DNA from: JAAFHB01 sp963675995
GTDB lineage: Bacteria > Bacteroidota > Bacteroidia > Bacteroidales > Prolixibacteraceae
Direction of reading: 5' to 3'
Assembly (NCBI GenBank): GCA_963675995.2
Contig: CAXXIY010000001.1
Location: 1,488,001-1,552,000, forward strand
DNA length: 64,000 nt
Position 1 is the first letter of the stretch. The number at the start of each line of letters is the position of its first letter. The notes beneath the pieces are model-generated. The model did no database searches. It saw nothing but the letters and a program-made list of their open reading frames with translations, and was not told where the DNA came from. Shown here piece after piece: positions 16,651-25,430 of the stretch. The position numbers and the translations under genes are program-made.

Positions 16651-17430
16651 TTAAAAAGTATCGTATTTGTTTCTAAGTTCATACAAATGGGTTCGTGATG
16701 CCAACAGTTTAATCCCATTAAAAGGGGGTACTAATTGGCAATCCCTTGTCTTAAATTCGATCGATCCCAGATAATTCAGGTTTAATATTGCTGATTGATT
16801 AATCTGTATGAATCTTGTTGTTCCCATTAAATCAATGATCTCTTTGGCAGTTGTCCCGGCACGAAGTTTCACTTCGCTCATATCGGTCAGTATTGCCTTC
16901 CATCCCGGTTTATCGCTTACCTGATCCCTGGTACATTGCAGCAAAATAATATTGTTCTTGTCCATGAACCGCAGACCAATTGGCGTAGGCAAAGAAATAA
17001 TTTCATTCATCCCATGCATCATCGGCACAAAATTCACCGGTTGGTCAATCTTTCTTTTGAGTTTAAACCGGTCGATTACCAACTTCAGTTCCTCTGGTTT
17101 TACCGGTTTAAGGATATAATCAAAGGCCGACTCCCGCAGTCCCTGTAATAAATATTTGTCGAATGCGGTGTAAAAGACAACATTAAACATCTGTTTTCTC
17201 GATTTCCGACATTCATCGAGTAGCTCAAACCCACTCTTTACCGGCATCTCGATATCCATAAACACCAATTCAAGGTTCTCCTTCATGAGCAGGCTTTTTG
17301 CCTGTTGATATTTCGAAGCGCAACCCTGAAGCTGTATTTCAGGGAAAAATCCCAGGTGTTCTTTCAGCGCAAATACGAACTCTTCATCATCGTCAATAAT
17401 TGCAGTTTGAATTTTGTCAAATCCATTCAT
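16651..17430 (-). CDS. LytTR-family response regulator
   Basis: A 259-residue cytoplasmic response regulator. The N-terminal receiver domain has the acidic pocket IIDDDEE at 11-17, phosphoacceptor Asp59 (FMDIEMP) and Lys in LKPVKPEE near 107. The C-terminal LytTR DNA-binding domain covers about 155-255 (FIQINQSAILNLNYLGSIE). The gene lies 36 bases behind the histidine kinase gene on the same strand, so the two form one unit. Targets are unknown; the adjacent T9SS operon and the 910-aa lipoprotein gene are candidates by position only. Confidence 0.9.
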   Translation of the reverse strand: MNGFDKIQTAIIDDDEEFVFALKEHLGFFPEIQLQGCASKYQQAKSLLMKENLELVFMDIEMPVKSGFELLDECRKSRKQMFNVVFYTAFDKYLLQGLRESAFDYILKPVKPEELKLVIDRFKLKRKIDQPVNFVPMMHGMNEIISLPTPIGLRFMDKNNIILLQCTRDQVSDKPGWKAILTDMSEVKLRAGTTAKEIIDLMGTTRFIQINQSAILNLNYLGSIEFKTRDCQLVPPFNGIKLLASRTHLYELRNKYDTF

Positions 17431-17466
17431 ATCTTCTTACCGCATAAAGGTTGGTTTACCCTACCC

Positions 17467-18228
17467 TTAAAAAGAATTAATTTTAATATTAAAAGAATAA
17501 TTTTTTGGAACTCTGATTTGAACCAGGGTTCCACTTGCCGTAGTAGCGCTTTTTAATTTATCGTCAATTGAAAACACGATTTTCTCAGTGTTCAGATTAT
17601 TAAGTAGATGGATCGTCTGATAAAGGATTTTGAGACCTGTTCCGGCTCCTGTTGCACGGTTACCCGATTGCTGGTATCCTAATCCATTATCTTCAATAAT
17701 TATTTTCAGACCCGCGTCATATTTTTCAATTCTTATTCGGAGCAGTTTTTCACCTTCGAGGGGTAGGAGGGCGTGTTTAATCGCATTTTCAACAGGAATC
17801 TGGATGATCATTGCCGGAATCTGTTGGTCCAGGGCGATTTCTTTTTCAATATCCCATATGATTTTAAACGGTTCGGGGATTCTCCACCTTTGCAGTTCGA
17901 TGTAGCCTTTGACCAACTCGATTTCTTCAGTGACCGATACGGCGATTTGTTCAATATGATCGATCGAATTGCGGCAAAGCATCATCAGGTTGGTTAAATC
18001 TTTTTTGATTTGATCGGGATGATTAGTTTCGGCAGAAATTCCGCTTAGCACGTTAAAGAAGAAATGGGGCGATAGTCGGTTCCGGATGGTTTGCATTTTT
18101 AACAATGCGATGGTATTGTGTTGCTTTAGGATAGTTGTTTCTGCTCTTTTCCTGTATCTGATGAATAGAGAAGAGAGGATTCCTAGGCAGAGAATTGAAA
18201 AGACCAGTGTGATGTATAACATCAACAT
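17467..18228 (-). CDS. LytS-type histidine kinase without sensor domain
   Basis: A 253-residue membrane histidine kinase: one transmembrane helix at about 3-24, then a linker and the His_kinase domain with the phosphorylated His in NRLSPHFFFN near residue 55. The ATPase part has the N-box PVENAIKHAL near 148 and the G-box DNGLGYQQSG followed by GTGLKILYQ. There is no periplasmic or PAS sensor domain, so the signal must come through the helix or a partner. The partner regulator is encoded immediately downstream. Confidence 0.9.
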   Translation of the reverse strand: MLMLYITLVFSILCLGILSSLFIRYRKRAETTILKQHNTIALLKMQTIRNRLSPHFFFNVLSGISAETNHPDQIKKDLTNLMMLCRNSIDHIEQIAVSVTEEIELVKGYIELQRWRIPEPFKIIWDIEKEIALDQQIPAMIIQIPVENAIKHALLPLEGEKLLRIRIEKYDAGLKIIIEDNGLGYQQSGNRATGAGTGLKILYQTIHLLNNLNTEKIVFSIDDKLKSATTASGTLVQIRVPKNYSFNIKINSF

Positions 18229-18371
18229 GTAGAATTAGGGCTTAGGAGGTTGAATTTTAGTATTGTGAATAATCTTCTTATATAAATTGCCCACAGAACG
18301 TCGTCATTCCGGGCTACTGTTCTGACAAACACACCATTGTTTTATGGAAATAGAAGAGACATACGACCGAT

Positions 18372-18395
18372 AGAGACGCACGACCGTGCGTCTCT
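18372..18395. repeat. Perfect 11-bp inverted repeat (REP-like)
   Basis: AGAGACGCACG and CGTGCGTCTCT are separated by only two bases. The unit lies 22 bases after the gldN stop and before the kinase gene. There is no T-tract, so it may serve as a transcript end or processing site, or be a dispersed palindrome. GAGACGCACG-type palindromes occur as dispersed repeats in several bacterial groups (recalled, not checked). It is unrelated to the repeats at 9318-13541. Confidence 0.6.
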
Positions 18396-18416
18396 TCTAT
18401 ATTGTTCTCCGGGTAG

Positions 18417-19265
18417 TTAATACTCCCAGAGGTCTTGCTCATAATCAAATATCGAATTTTTGATTCGTTCTGATTCTTTGAAGGCATATTCACCAGCAGC
18501 GTATTCCTCGATTGACCTGTTGTTATAGACATTTTCTTCTTTCACAATGTATCCGTCAAATAAACGGTTGAGGAAAATGTCGTCAAAGCTCAGGCTTCGG
18601 GCCCCATTAAATTCATTGAGTGATTCTTTTTTAGCAAGGATGGGGCGGATTTCGGGGTAATACACCCAGAAGAGTCTTTTTCTGACAAAGGTACTATCCT
18701 TGGGATCTTTTTTGTAGACGCGTATGGGACAAATTCCCAGGATCCGGACCTGGAGAGTGGACTTTTGTTTGTCGAAATACCAAACCTCTTTAACTTCGAG
18801 CTGTTTAACTTCATGAGTTGGGATATCTGTTTGTACAATCGTATCGCGATCGTTTCCCGTATTAATATCGGTAACTTTAATCGTTCTGACAGAGTCGCCA
18901 AACTGCTGTTTCACCTGATTGTAAGTGATGGGCTCCTTGAATTCGTTATCATTCAACTGCGCGTCAAAGGCAGTAATCCGCTTATCTTCAATTCCTTTTA
19001 ACAGGATATTGAACAGGTTATTTCTCCCCTGTATTTCGCGGACGGGATAATAGAAGTGCTGGTTTGCTTTTTCGCGAAGATCAATGATACGCCAAACTGT
19101 TTTGGACCAGATTGCATCAGACTCCCGGATATTGGGGAGGGGAGAAGGCTTCCGGTCTATCGTTGTTTTTTTGTAATAAGCGCCATCAATCACCTGAGCT
19201 TTCAGCAGATTTTCTGATGTAACTCCTACCAAAACTAATGTAATGATCAATAATAACTTTTTCAT
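18417..19265 (-). CDS. gldN: Type IX secretion / gliding protein GldN (PorN)
   Basis: A 282-residue periplasmic component of the type IX secretion system, with an N-terminal signal sequence (residues 1-23, cleavage near LKAQ). Family segments are SDAIWSKTVWRIIDLREKAN at about 49-68, KEVWYFDKQKSTLQVRILGICP, and DIFLNRLFDGYI near 230. GldN/PorN associates with the GldK/PorK ring at the outer membrane. It starts two bases after the gldM stop, in the conserved order K-L-M-N. Length is in the normal range. Confidence 0.95.
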   Translation of the reverse strand: MKKLLLIITLVLVGVTSENLLKAQVIDGAYYKKTTIDRKPSPLPNIRESDAIWSKTVWRIIDLREKANQHFYYPVREIQGRNNLFNILLKGIEDKRITAFDAQLNDNEFKEPITYNQVKQQFGDSVRTIKVTDINTGNDRDTIVQTDIPTHEVKQLEVKEVWYFDKQKSTLQVRILGICPIRVYKKDPKDSTFVRKRLFWVYYPEIRPILAKKESLNEFNGARSLSFDDIFLNRLFDGYIVKEENVYNNRSIEEYAAGEYAFKESERIKNSIFDYEQDLWEY

Positions 19266-19267
19266 TT

Positions 19268-20815
19268 TTAATTAATTTTAAAGCTTATTGGAGGTAAATT
19301 ACGCGTTGTGCCGTCATCCCCCTTAACGATAATGCTCTCAATCCATAAACGGTTTCCGGAATTCAATCCCTTCATCAGGTCTTTTTGTTCCTGCGAGAAC
19401 CTGTTTCCTTTAGTGGGTTTGTCAATGATAAATCCCGCTTTCGATGTTGAAACGACGAACGAGGTGACTGTAAAGTTCATCTCGAAATCGAAATCAGGAA
19501 TTTTAGCCAATACCCCTGTTTGCGCCTCCAACTCATTTTTGGAGATTGCTCCCTCATTTTTATTGGCCACCGAAGCGACCGGATCGGGAACCTTTTTGAC
19601 ACGGAATGGTGTTGAACCAATCTCTTTGGTGATTCCATCGATCAGGGCGCTGACACTGATAACCGATTCAACGCCCACTTTCTCAGGTTTTACCAGGTAT
19701 TTCCCATCTGTTCCAGCCGACTCGATGGTCCCGTTTGTTATCGATACTTTTAAGTTAGAAGCCGAAATTCCCGGAACAGAGATTGAAACCGGATTTGAAA
19801 GGCCTGAATAAAAGACATTCATTTTGGTTGGCGAAACGGTCATGGAGGGTCTTGCCACTTCATATTCATGTTTGAATGGGTAGTTTACAATAATCCCGGA
19901 AGGATTTTTGTAATTAATCTGACCTCTCCATTCAATTTTACCCTCTTTAAGAGCTACAGATTTGTAGAGCCCTGCATTTTCACCTGCAACAATGGGTAGC
20001 GTTGACCCGCCAACAACAATTACCGGGGTAGCTGTTGTGTCGACTGCCGAGAGAAATACCTTTGCTTCATAGGTGCTGCCCTGAAGGATGTAGTCTGATT
20101 TGGATACCACCTGTGCCTGAAGTTTATTAAACTTAAATGATGAAGCGTCGATCTGGGCATAAAGGTGGTTGATCACATCCGATTCTGCATTACGCACATC
20201 GCTTTGAATTTTCGACATCAATGTAATTACGGCAATTAGTGGGTACCCTTCAAATTTGCTCGATTCCCACGATGGTGTTGTTCCTTGAATTGGTGGCGGA
20301 TTAGAGGTATCCAGACTTTTGTTTATTGATGCGATCAATTCAGTATTAGTGGTATCGACTAACGCCAGCAATAAATTCCGGTAATTTGCTATCGCTTTTT
20401 TCAATGCGATACCATTTTTTTTCGTAATCATCAGCTCTGCGGGATAGTTAAGGTCATCACGTGAAATAATGTTATCGACATCCCCGGCAGGGCCATCCGC
20501 AGCTTTCACTATTAATTCTTTTAAGCTGTGAATATAACGGTACAGGGAATCGGAACTTGCTTTCACTTTTAATACTGATTTATTAAGTTCTCCGGCTTTT
20601 TTTGGATTTTCCTTTGCTGCGTTATTAAATTCGTCGTATACCCGTTGGTTTTTAGATATTGAACTTTCGATTGTCTGCATGAAGTTATTATTGACCATAA
20701 CAAAAGCATCCAATACCGATTTATCAACATTGAGTGCGAGCATGGCAGTCAATACCAGGTACATCAGACTGATCATCCTTTGTCTGGGCGCTTCCGGACA
20801 GTATTTTGTTCCCAT
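19268..20815 (-). CDS. gldM: Type IX secretion / gliding motor protein GldM (PorM)
   Basis: A 515-residue inner-membrane protein with one N-terminal transmembrane helix (MISLMYLVLTAMLALNV, about 14-30) and a long periplasmic part of helical and Ig-like domains. With GldL it forms the proton-driven motor of the T9SS, spanning to the GldK/N ring. The N-terminal segment CPEAPRQRMISLMYLVL is a family signature. The start lies seven bases after the gldL stop. Intact by length. Confidence 0.96.
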   Translation of the reverse strand: MGTKYCPEAPRQRMISLMYLVLTAMLALNVDKSVLDAFVMVNNNFMQTIESSISKNQRVYDEFNNAAKENPKKAGELNKSVLKVKASSDSLYRYIHSLKELIVKAADGPAGDVDNIISRDDLNYPAELMITKKNGIALKKAIANYRNLLLALVDTTNTELIASINKSLDTSNPPPIQGTTPSWESSKFEGYPLIAVITLMSKIQSDVRNAESDVINHLYAQIDASSFKFNKLQAQVVSKSDYILQGSTYEAKVFLSAVDTTATPVIVVGGSTLPIVAGENAGLYKSVALKEGKIEWRGQINYKNPSGIIVNYPFKHEYEVARPSMTVSPTKMNVFYSGLSNPVSISVPGISASNLKVSITNGTIESAGTDGKYLVKPEKVGVESVISVSALIDGITKEIGSTPFRVKKVPDPVASVANKNEGAISKNELEAQTGVLAKIPDFDFEMNFTVTSFVVSTSKAGFIIDKPTKGNRFSQEQKDLMKGLNSGNRLWIESIIVKGDDGTTRNLPPISFKIN

Positions 20816-20822
20816 GTTCGAA

Positions 20823-21800
20823 TTAACCTTTTACGTTCATAGCTCCAAGCATATTACCATAAACATGGTTAAGTGCCTCCAGATTTTTATTTAACTGTTC
20901 TGTTTGTTTACGGTAATTTTGGGCCTCTTCGAGTGCACCGGTGACCAATGCTGTCATTTTTGAGTGACCTTCGAAGGCTTCAGCGGATGATGCAGAGAGC
21001 TTTCGTGCATTCTGCAGATGTAATTCATAAGAAGAATGCAAAGCCGATAAACTTGTGTTGACGAGTGAAAGGCTGGTACTGTATGTTTTGGAATGTTCGT
21101 TAAGCGCGATAAGATCCTTATTTACAGATTCAGTAAAGCTCTTATACGATTGTGCCAATTTGTCACCTGTTGAGGCAAGCTGATCATTGATCTTTTTTGA
21201 AGATTCGCTAAAGGTGTGGGCCAGATTCTTCGAAGAGCTATCCAACATTTGAGATGACTGATCGTATGAGCGTATCAGATCGTTTGTTGATCGCTCGATT
21301 GAATGGGAAGCCCTTGAATTAATATCTTTGAAAGAGGAGATTGATTCGGAAGCGTCGGCCAGTGTTTTTACATATTCATCAGTTGCTAATGTTGCACTGG
21401 AGATATCTGCAATTCCGCTGGCGGTGTTCGAAAGATCCTGCAGACCTTTTTTTACTTTGGCCAGCAAATCGGGCGATATTTCGGCTTTTTCCAGAATGCT
21501 CTCTATCGAAGTTTGTTTGGATGTGTATGGAAATTCGAGTTGTTCCTCTTCGGGAATATAGGCCTCTTTCAATTGGGGGTATACTTTTGACCAATCAGGA
21601 ATTTCAATCGATGGTTCAAAAGCAGAGAAGAAGAAGATCACCACCTCGGTTAACATTCCTATCGGAAGGATAATATTTGCGTAAGGCCAATGTTGTAATT
21701 TGAACAAAGCTCCCAAAAGGACGATGGAAGCACCAATACTATATAAAAAATTCATCGAAGATCTCCACCTTCTAGAATGAGTAAATTCTAACACTGCCAT
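20823..21800 (-). CDS. gldL: Type IX secretion / gliding motor protein GldL (PorL)
   Basis: A 325-residue inner-membrane protein with two transmembrane helices near the N-terminus (about 17-32 and 43-60; the latter contains the acidic residue of MLTEVVIFFFSAFEP), followed by a long cytoplasmic coiled-coil tail. The FKLQHWPYANIILPIG segment is typical of GldL. The Glu in the second helix is thought to take part in proton-driven rotation. Lies between gldK (22 bases) and gldM (7 bases). Confidence 0.96.
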   Translation of the reverse strand: MAVLEFTHSRRWRSSMNFLYSIGASIVLLGALFKLQHWPYANIILPIGMLTEVVIFFFSAFEPSIEIPDWSKVYPQLKEAYIPEEEQLEFPYTSKQTSIESILEKAEISPDLLAKVKKGLQDLSNTASGIADISSATLATDEYVKTLADASESISSFKDINSRASHSIERSTNDLIRSYDQSSQMLDSSSKNLAHTFSESSKKINDQLASTGDKLAQSYKSFTESVNKDLIALNEHSKTYSTSLSLVNTSLSALHSSYELHLQNARKLSASSAEAFEGHSKMTALVTGALEEAQNYRKQTEQLNKNLEALNHVYGNMLGAMNVKG

Positions 21801-21822
21801 AATTCAATTATTTTTGTTTTTT

Positions 21823-23169
21823 TTATTTTTTTGACTGAAACTCGTCGCCGAAAGAGGAGCGGACACAGCGAAAACCGACATACGATTTTGCACTGTCCTG
21901 ATATTCAAATGTGCGGGTCCCTACCTGAATGAAGTAAGCAATATCTTTCCATGATCCACCCCTGATTACTTTACGTTTGAGCGCCGGTGGATCGTTGGGT
22001 AGGGCTGACTGTTCGAAATTCGGATTCAGGTCGTGCATAAAATTATAGGATGACTCATCATAGGCTGTGATGGTCCATTCAGCTACATTTCCTGCCATAT
22101 CGTAAAGTCCGTAACCATTTGGATCGTAGGTGGCCACTTTTACAGTTGTCTTACCACCGTCATCGCTGTAATTTCCCCGCATGGGTTTAAAATTCGCCAA
22201 AAAGCAACCTGTTTTGGAGCGGGTATAATAGCCACCCCATGGGTACATCGAATTGCTAAGTCCACCTCTTGCAGCAAGTTCCCACTCTGCCTCTGAGGGT
22301 AACCGGTAATCCTGAACGCCATAATCACCTTTCTTGGAGAGGTCTGAATTTTTGAAATTTGTACGCCACATGCAAAACGCCTTGGCTTGTTTCCAGGTAA
22401 CGCCAACTACGGGGTAATCGTCAAATCCGGGATGGGAGAAATACTTGCTGGTTAGCGGGTCGTTAAAAGCATAAGAGAAATCGCGGATCCAAACAAGTGT
22501 ATCGGGATAAACATTCACCCCATCGGTCATTATAAAGCTGGAACGTCCCTCAATTGGGACAACTTTTCCGCTGAGGTCGTTTACACTTCCCTGATAATTT
22601 TGAGTTTTGTAATTGTAGGCATTCTGAATCCGGGCTGCCTGTTGAAGGTCGACCCATGAATAGCTGTAGTTAAGCTTCCTTGTATCGAGTTCTTTTCGAC
22701 CCATAATCCGGTCTGTTCCTGAATAGTACATTGGTTCAAGAGCATCTTTATAATCGGGATTCCGCCAGTCAAGCTTCCTTTTCCAGTTCAGGATAGGTGG
22801 ATCAATCGGATTTCCTTTCCGATCCTGGGTAATCTTAAATTCCTCAAATTGTTCCGACAACATTTGCCGTGCAGTTGAATCGCGGACCCAGTATACGAAT
22901 TGCCTGTATTCATTATTGGTAATTTCGGTGTCGTCCATCCAGAAAGTGGATAAATCTACAGTCCGCGTGGGAACTGTAGCGTTGGCAACATCTTGATCGC
23001 CAGAACCCATAATGAAACTCTGTCCGGGTATTAAGACCATACCAAGAGGGGAAGGTTCAAAGTATTTCCCTCGTTTCACAACACCTGTCAATTCACCGTT
23101 TCCACCACGATGACAGCTGGTTAACAAGAGAATACACGATATAGTACCTAAGATGAATAATCGCTTCAT
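21823..23169 (-). CDS. gldK: Type IX secretion lipoprotein GldK (PorK)
   Basis: A 448-residue outer-membrane lipoprotein with lipobox Cys19 (LLLTSC). The mature part has the formylglycine-generating-enzyme (SUMF1) fold: WMDDTEITNNEYRQFV near 75, LPSEAEWELAARGG near 292, YDMAGNVAEWT near 358 and GFRCVRS near the end. In the T9SS this fold is structural; GldK forms the periplasmic ring with GldN. The gene is preceded by porP and followed by gldL at 22 bases. Confidence 0.95.
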   Translation of the reverse strand: MKRLFILGTISCILLLTSCHRGGNGELTGVVKRGKYFEPSPLGMVLIPGQSFIMGSGDQDVANATVPTRTVDLSTFWMDDTEITNNEYRQFVYWVRDSTARQMLSEQFEEFKITQDRKGNPIDPPILNWKRKLDWRNPDYKDALEPMYYSGTDRIMGRKELDTRKLNYSYSWVDLQQAARIQNAYNYKTQNYQGSVNDLSGKVVPIEGRSSFIMTDGVNVYPDTLVWIRDFSYAFNDPLTSKYFSHPGFDDYPVVGVTWKQAKAFCMWRTNFKNSDLSKKGDYGVQDYRLPSEAEWELAARGGLSNSMYPWGGYYTRSKTGCFLANFKPMRGNYSDDGGKTTVKVATYDPNGYGLYDMAGNVAEWTITAYDESSYNFMHDLNPNFEQSALPNDPPALKRKVIRGGSWKDIAYFIQVGTRTFEYQDSAKSYVGFRCVRSSFGDEFQSKK

Positions 23170-23211
23170 AGTTCGTTTAATATGTTGTAATCAACTATTT
23201 TTAGGTCAAAG

Positions 23212-24192
23212 TTACAAAAATCTAACACTTTTGTACTTATGGATCCGCTTTTTGTATAATAAAACTGAATAAGCAAGAAAAAATTCATGCGATCCGGAGT
23301 TGTATCTTGATAGAGCAGAGATACTCATATCATAGGAATAACCGAATTTTATTCCGTTCCATAATTCAGCACCGCCTGTTATAATTATAGCATCGCCAAT
23401 GCGATAGCCGACACCTCCCCATAATCGTTTATCATATAGGACGGTCATGTTAAGATCTGCCTGCCAGGTCGTTGCGTCAGATTTAAAAAAGAACGAAGGT
23501 AGCGCCAGAAACCTTTCATCAGCCATTTGAAGGTTATAACTACCGCTAAGATAATAATGTCGGCGCATCGAATATTTCCCCGATTGCTCGAAAGACAAGG
23601 TGGGCTGATTCAGATGACGGGCAGAAAGAGCCAGCTCATAGTCTTTATGCTGATAGTAAAACCCAATTCCTATATCAGCCATTACTCCCCCCACTTTTCC
23701 GGTTGGAAGTGATGGATCGGAAAGATTGACCAAATCGCTTCCTTCAATTCCTGTCATGTCGAAGTTGAGATTTTTATTCATCAACCCAACAGAAATACCT
23801 GAACCCAACTTACCGTTACCTAACCGGGTCCTCCACGAATAGTTCAATCCTACTGAAATATTTTTCTCAAATCCGATGGCATCATTAATGACTGAAAGTC
23901 CGATGCCGTCGTTGCTCCCTATTAAATGGACAGATGCGTCAGTATTGAAAACTGTTGTTACCGGAGCACCTGGAAATCCTACCCACTGGAACCTGTTTAA
24001 TATTGAGAAATTTATTAATTCTGAAGATCCTGCAAAACCTGGATTAACAGTTAATTGATTAAACCGATTCTGGCTAAACTGTGGATCTTGCTGAGCCTTT
24101 GCGGCAAAATTACAAATAATTACAAATATCCAAAATATAAAAGCGCTATTCAATAGTTCCCCTTTGCGATCAGTGATACTTTTATATTTCAT
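23212..24192 (-). CDS. porP: PorP/SprF family T9SS outer-membrane protein
   Basis: A 326-residue beta-barrel protein of the PorP/SprF family. Its signal sequence ends near AAKAQQDPQFSQ, followed by the family segment LTVNPGFAGSSELINFSILNRFQW. The frame is open back to 24381, but that extension overlaps the upstream gene in another frame and has no signal peptide. The ATG at 24192, four bases after the preceding stop, gives a proper signal and is chosen. It precedes gldK, as in classic porPKLMN loci. Confidence 0.93.
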   Translation of the reverse strand: MKYKSITDRKGELLNSAFIFWIFVIICNFAAKAQQDPQFSQNRFNQLTVNPGFAGSSELINFSILNRFQWVGFPGAPVTTVFNTDASVHLIGSNDGIGLSVINDAIGFEKNISVGLNYSWRTRLGNGKLGSGISVGLMNKNLNFDMTGIEGSDLVNLSDPSLPTGKVGGVMADIGIGFYYQHKDYELALSARHLNQPTLSFEQSGKYSMRRHYYLSGSYNLQMADERFLALPSFFFKSDATTWQADLNMTVLYDKRLWGGVGYRIGDAIIITGGAELWNGIKFGYSYDMSISALSRYNSGSHEFFLAYSVLLYKKRIHKYKSVRFL

Positions 24193-24196
24193 CTTA

Positions 24197-25321
24197 TTAT
24201 ATTTTGTTGAAATATTTCCACCATTTCTCGGAGATCTCATTTTCGCAGGCTTTTCGGTAGTCTTTTTTGGAACATGGGATTCTGACAGGGAAAAAGGTGC
24301 AATCTTCTGAAGGAACCTCCATCCACCACCTTTTGGAGATCGGGTGGAGAAGAAATGAGATCGGCTCCTCCAATCCGTCAACGGTCACGTGATAGTGTTC
24401 AAAATCGGTCGCCTCGTCCTCTGGCGCTTTATCCACTCTTTTCGATAATCCGTTAATAAAGTACCAGCTGATTTGTGCCGCCATCATTGCGCCAACCATT
24501 GAAGGATCTGCCAAAGGGGAATAACCAAAGATTCCAAACCAGGAAGGTGTTGTGGAGATGCCAGAATACCAGGCAATCTGACACGCCTCCTCTCCGGTTA
24601 AACCGTTTGGTGATACACGATACTGACCCGGAGCTTCCGAAGCTTTCAAAGACCCGAAGTCAAAACTTACCAGGTCAGACTTTCGCAGCAATGGCTCCAA
24701 TTCTTTTAAATCGGTGCGGATTTCCCCCAGCGTCAGAACCTCCCCGTTAGTCCCTTCAGCTATCAAATCTTCTGCCTGATCACCAATGAAATAGGACTGG
24801 CATGCGATAACACTTACCGAAGTTCCGGGTACAAGATTGTTAATATAGATCTCATCGGGTGCGCTTTTCTCAGAAAGTGAATTGTCAATCCTGTCATCAA
24901 CAATCACAAGATTAAATTCTTCCCGGTTAAAACCTGCAACCACCGGAACAATTAGCTCCTGACTTCCACCCAATATTAAGAGGCGAACCCCCAGTTCGGA
25001 GAGCTCTTCCGCCACCATTTTTACGGCAGCATAAGTGTCTTTGAGTTGATTACCGCATTTGATATTCCCAAGATCGACAATGTTTATTTCAGAGGGGAAT
25101 GAGCTAAGGGTATAAAATTGGCTTCTGATTGCATCGGGACCGTCAGCGAAAGGAAGGCAACCCGATCCCCTGGCCTCCGGAACACCTAAAATCGCGACAT
25201 TCGGCAAGTGATCCTGATCCCAGGTATGACTTTTCAGGTAATACCCCAACTGATCGGGGCTCCCTTCAAATAGTTTAACAACCTCTAAAGCAGATGCAGG
25301 TATTATCAGTTCGTTTAGCAT
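24197..25321 (-). CDS. Arginase/formimidoylglutamase-fold protein lacking metal ligands
   Basis: A 374-residue protein of the ureohydrolase fold. Usual Mn-binding motifs are altered: GGDHS reads GGSQE, DAHxD reads DDRID, and SxDxDxxDP reads SFDFGSLKA. At least the His ligands and several Asp ligands are missing, so hydrolase activity is unlikely. No signal peptide, so cytoplasmic. It starts 109 bases downstream of topA, and its stop is four bases before porP, making it the probable first gene of the T9SS operon. Similar arginase-fold genes next to por/gld loci are, as far as I recall, conserved in Bacteroidales. Its role may be regulatory or structural. Confidence 0.82.
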   Translation of the reverse strand: MLNELIIPASALEVVKLFEGSPDQLGYYLKSHTWDQDHLPNVAILGVPEARGSGCLPFADGPDAIRSQFYTLSSFPSEINIVDLGNIKCGNQLKDTYAAVKMVAEELSELGVRLLILGGSQELIVPVVAGFNREEFNLVIVDDRIDNSLSEKSAPDEIYINNLVPGTSVSVIACQSYFIGDQAEDLIAEGTNGEVLTLGEIRTDLKELEPLLRKSDLVSFDFGSLKASEAPGQYRVSPNGLTGEEACQIAWYSGISTTPSWFGIFGYSPLADPSMVGAMMAAQISWYFINGLSKRVDKAPEDEATDFEHYHVTVDGLEEPISFLLHPISKRWWMEVPSEDCTFFPVRIPCSKKDYRKACENEISEKWWKYFNKI

Positions 25322-25430
25322 AATGCATTATAATTAGTACCGCCAAATACCGATGGAATAAAAAGGCAAAATAAGAAGTGCAAATTTCAAATTTAAGACT
25401 TTGCACCTGGTATTTTGCATTTTGTCTTGT

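Noticed and set aside
24193..24381. Longer PorP start at 24381
   Set aside because: The extension overlaps the arginase-like gene and buries the signal peptide; ATG 24192 gives a normal secretion signal.
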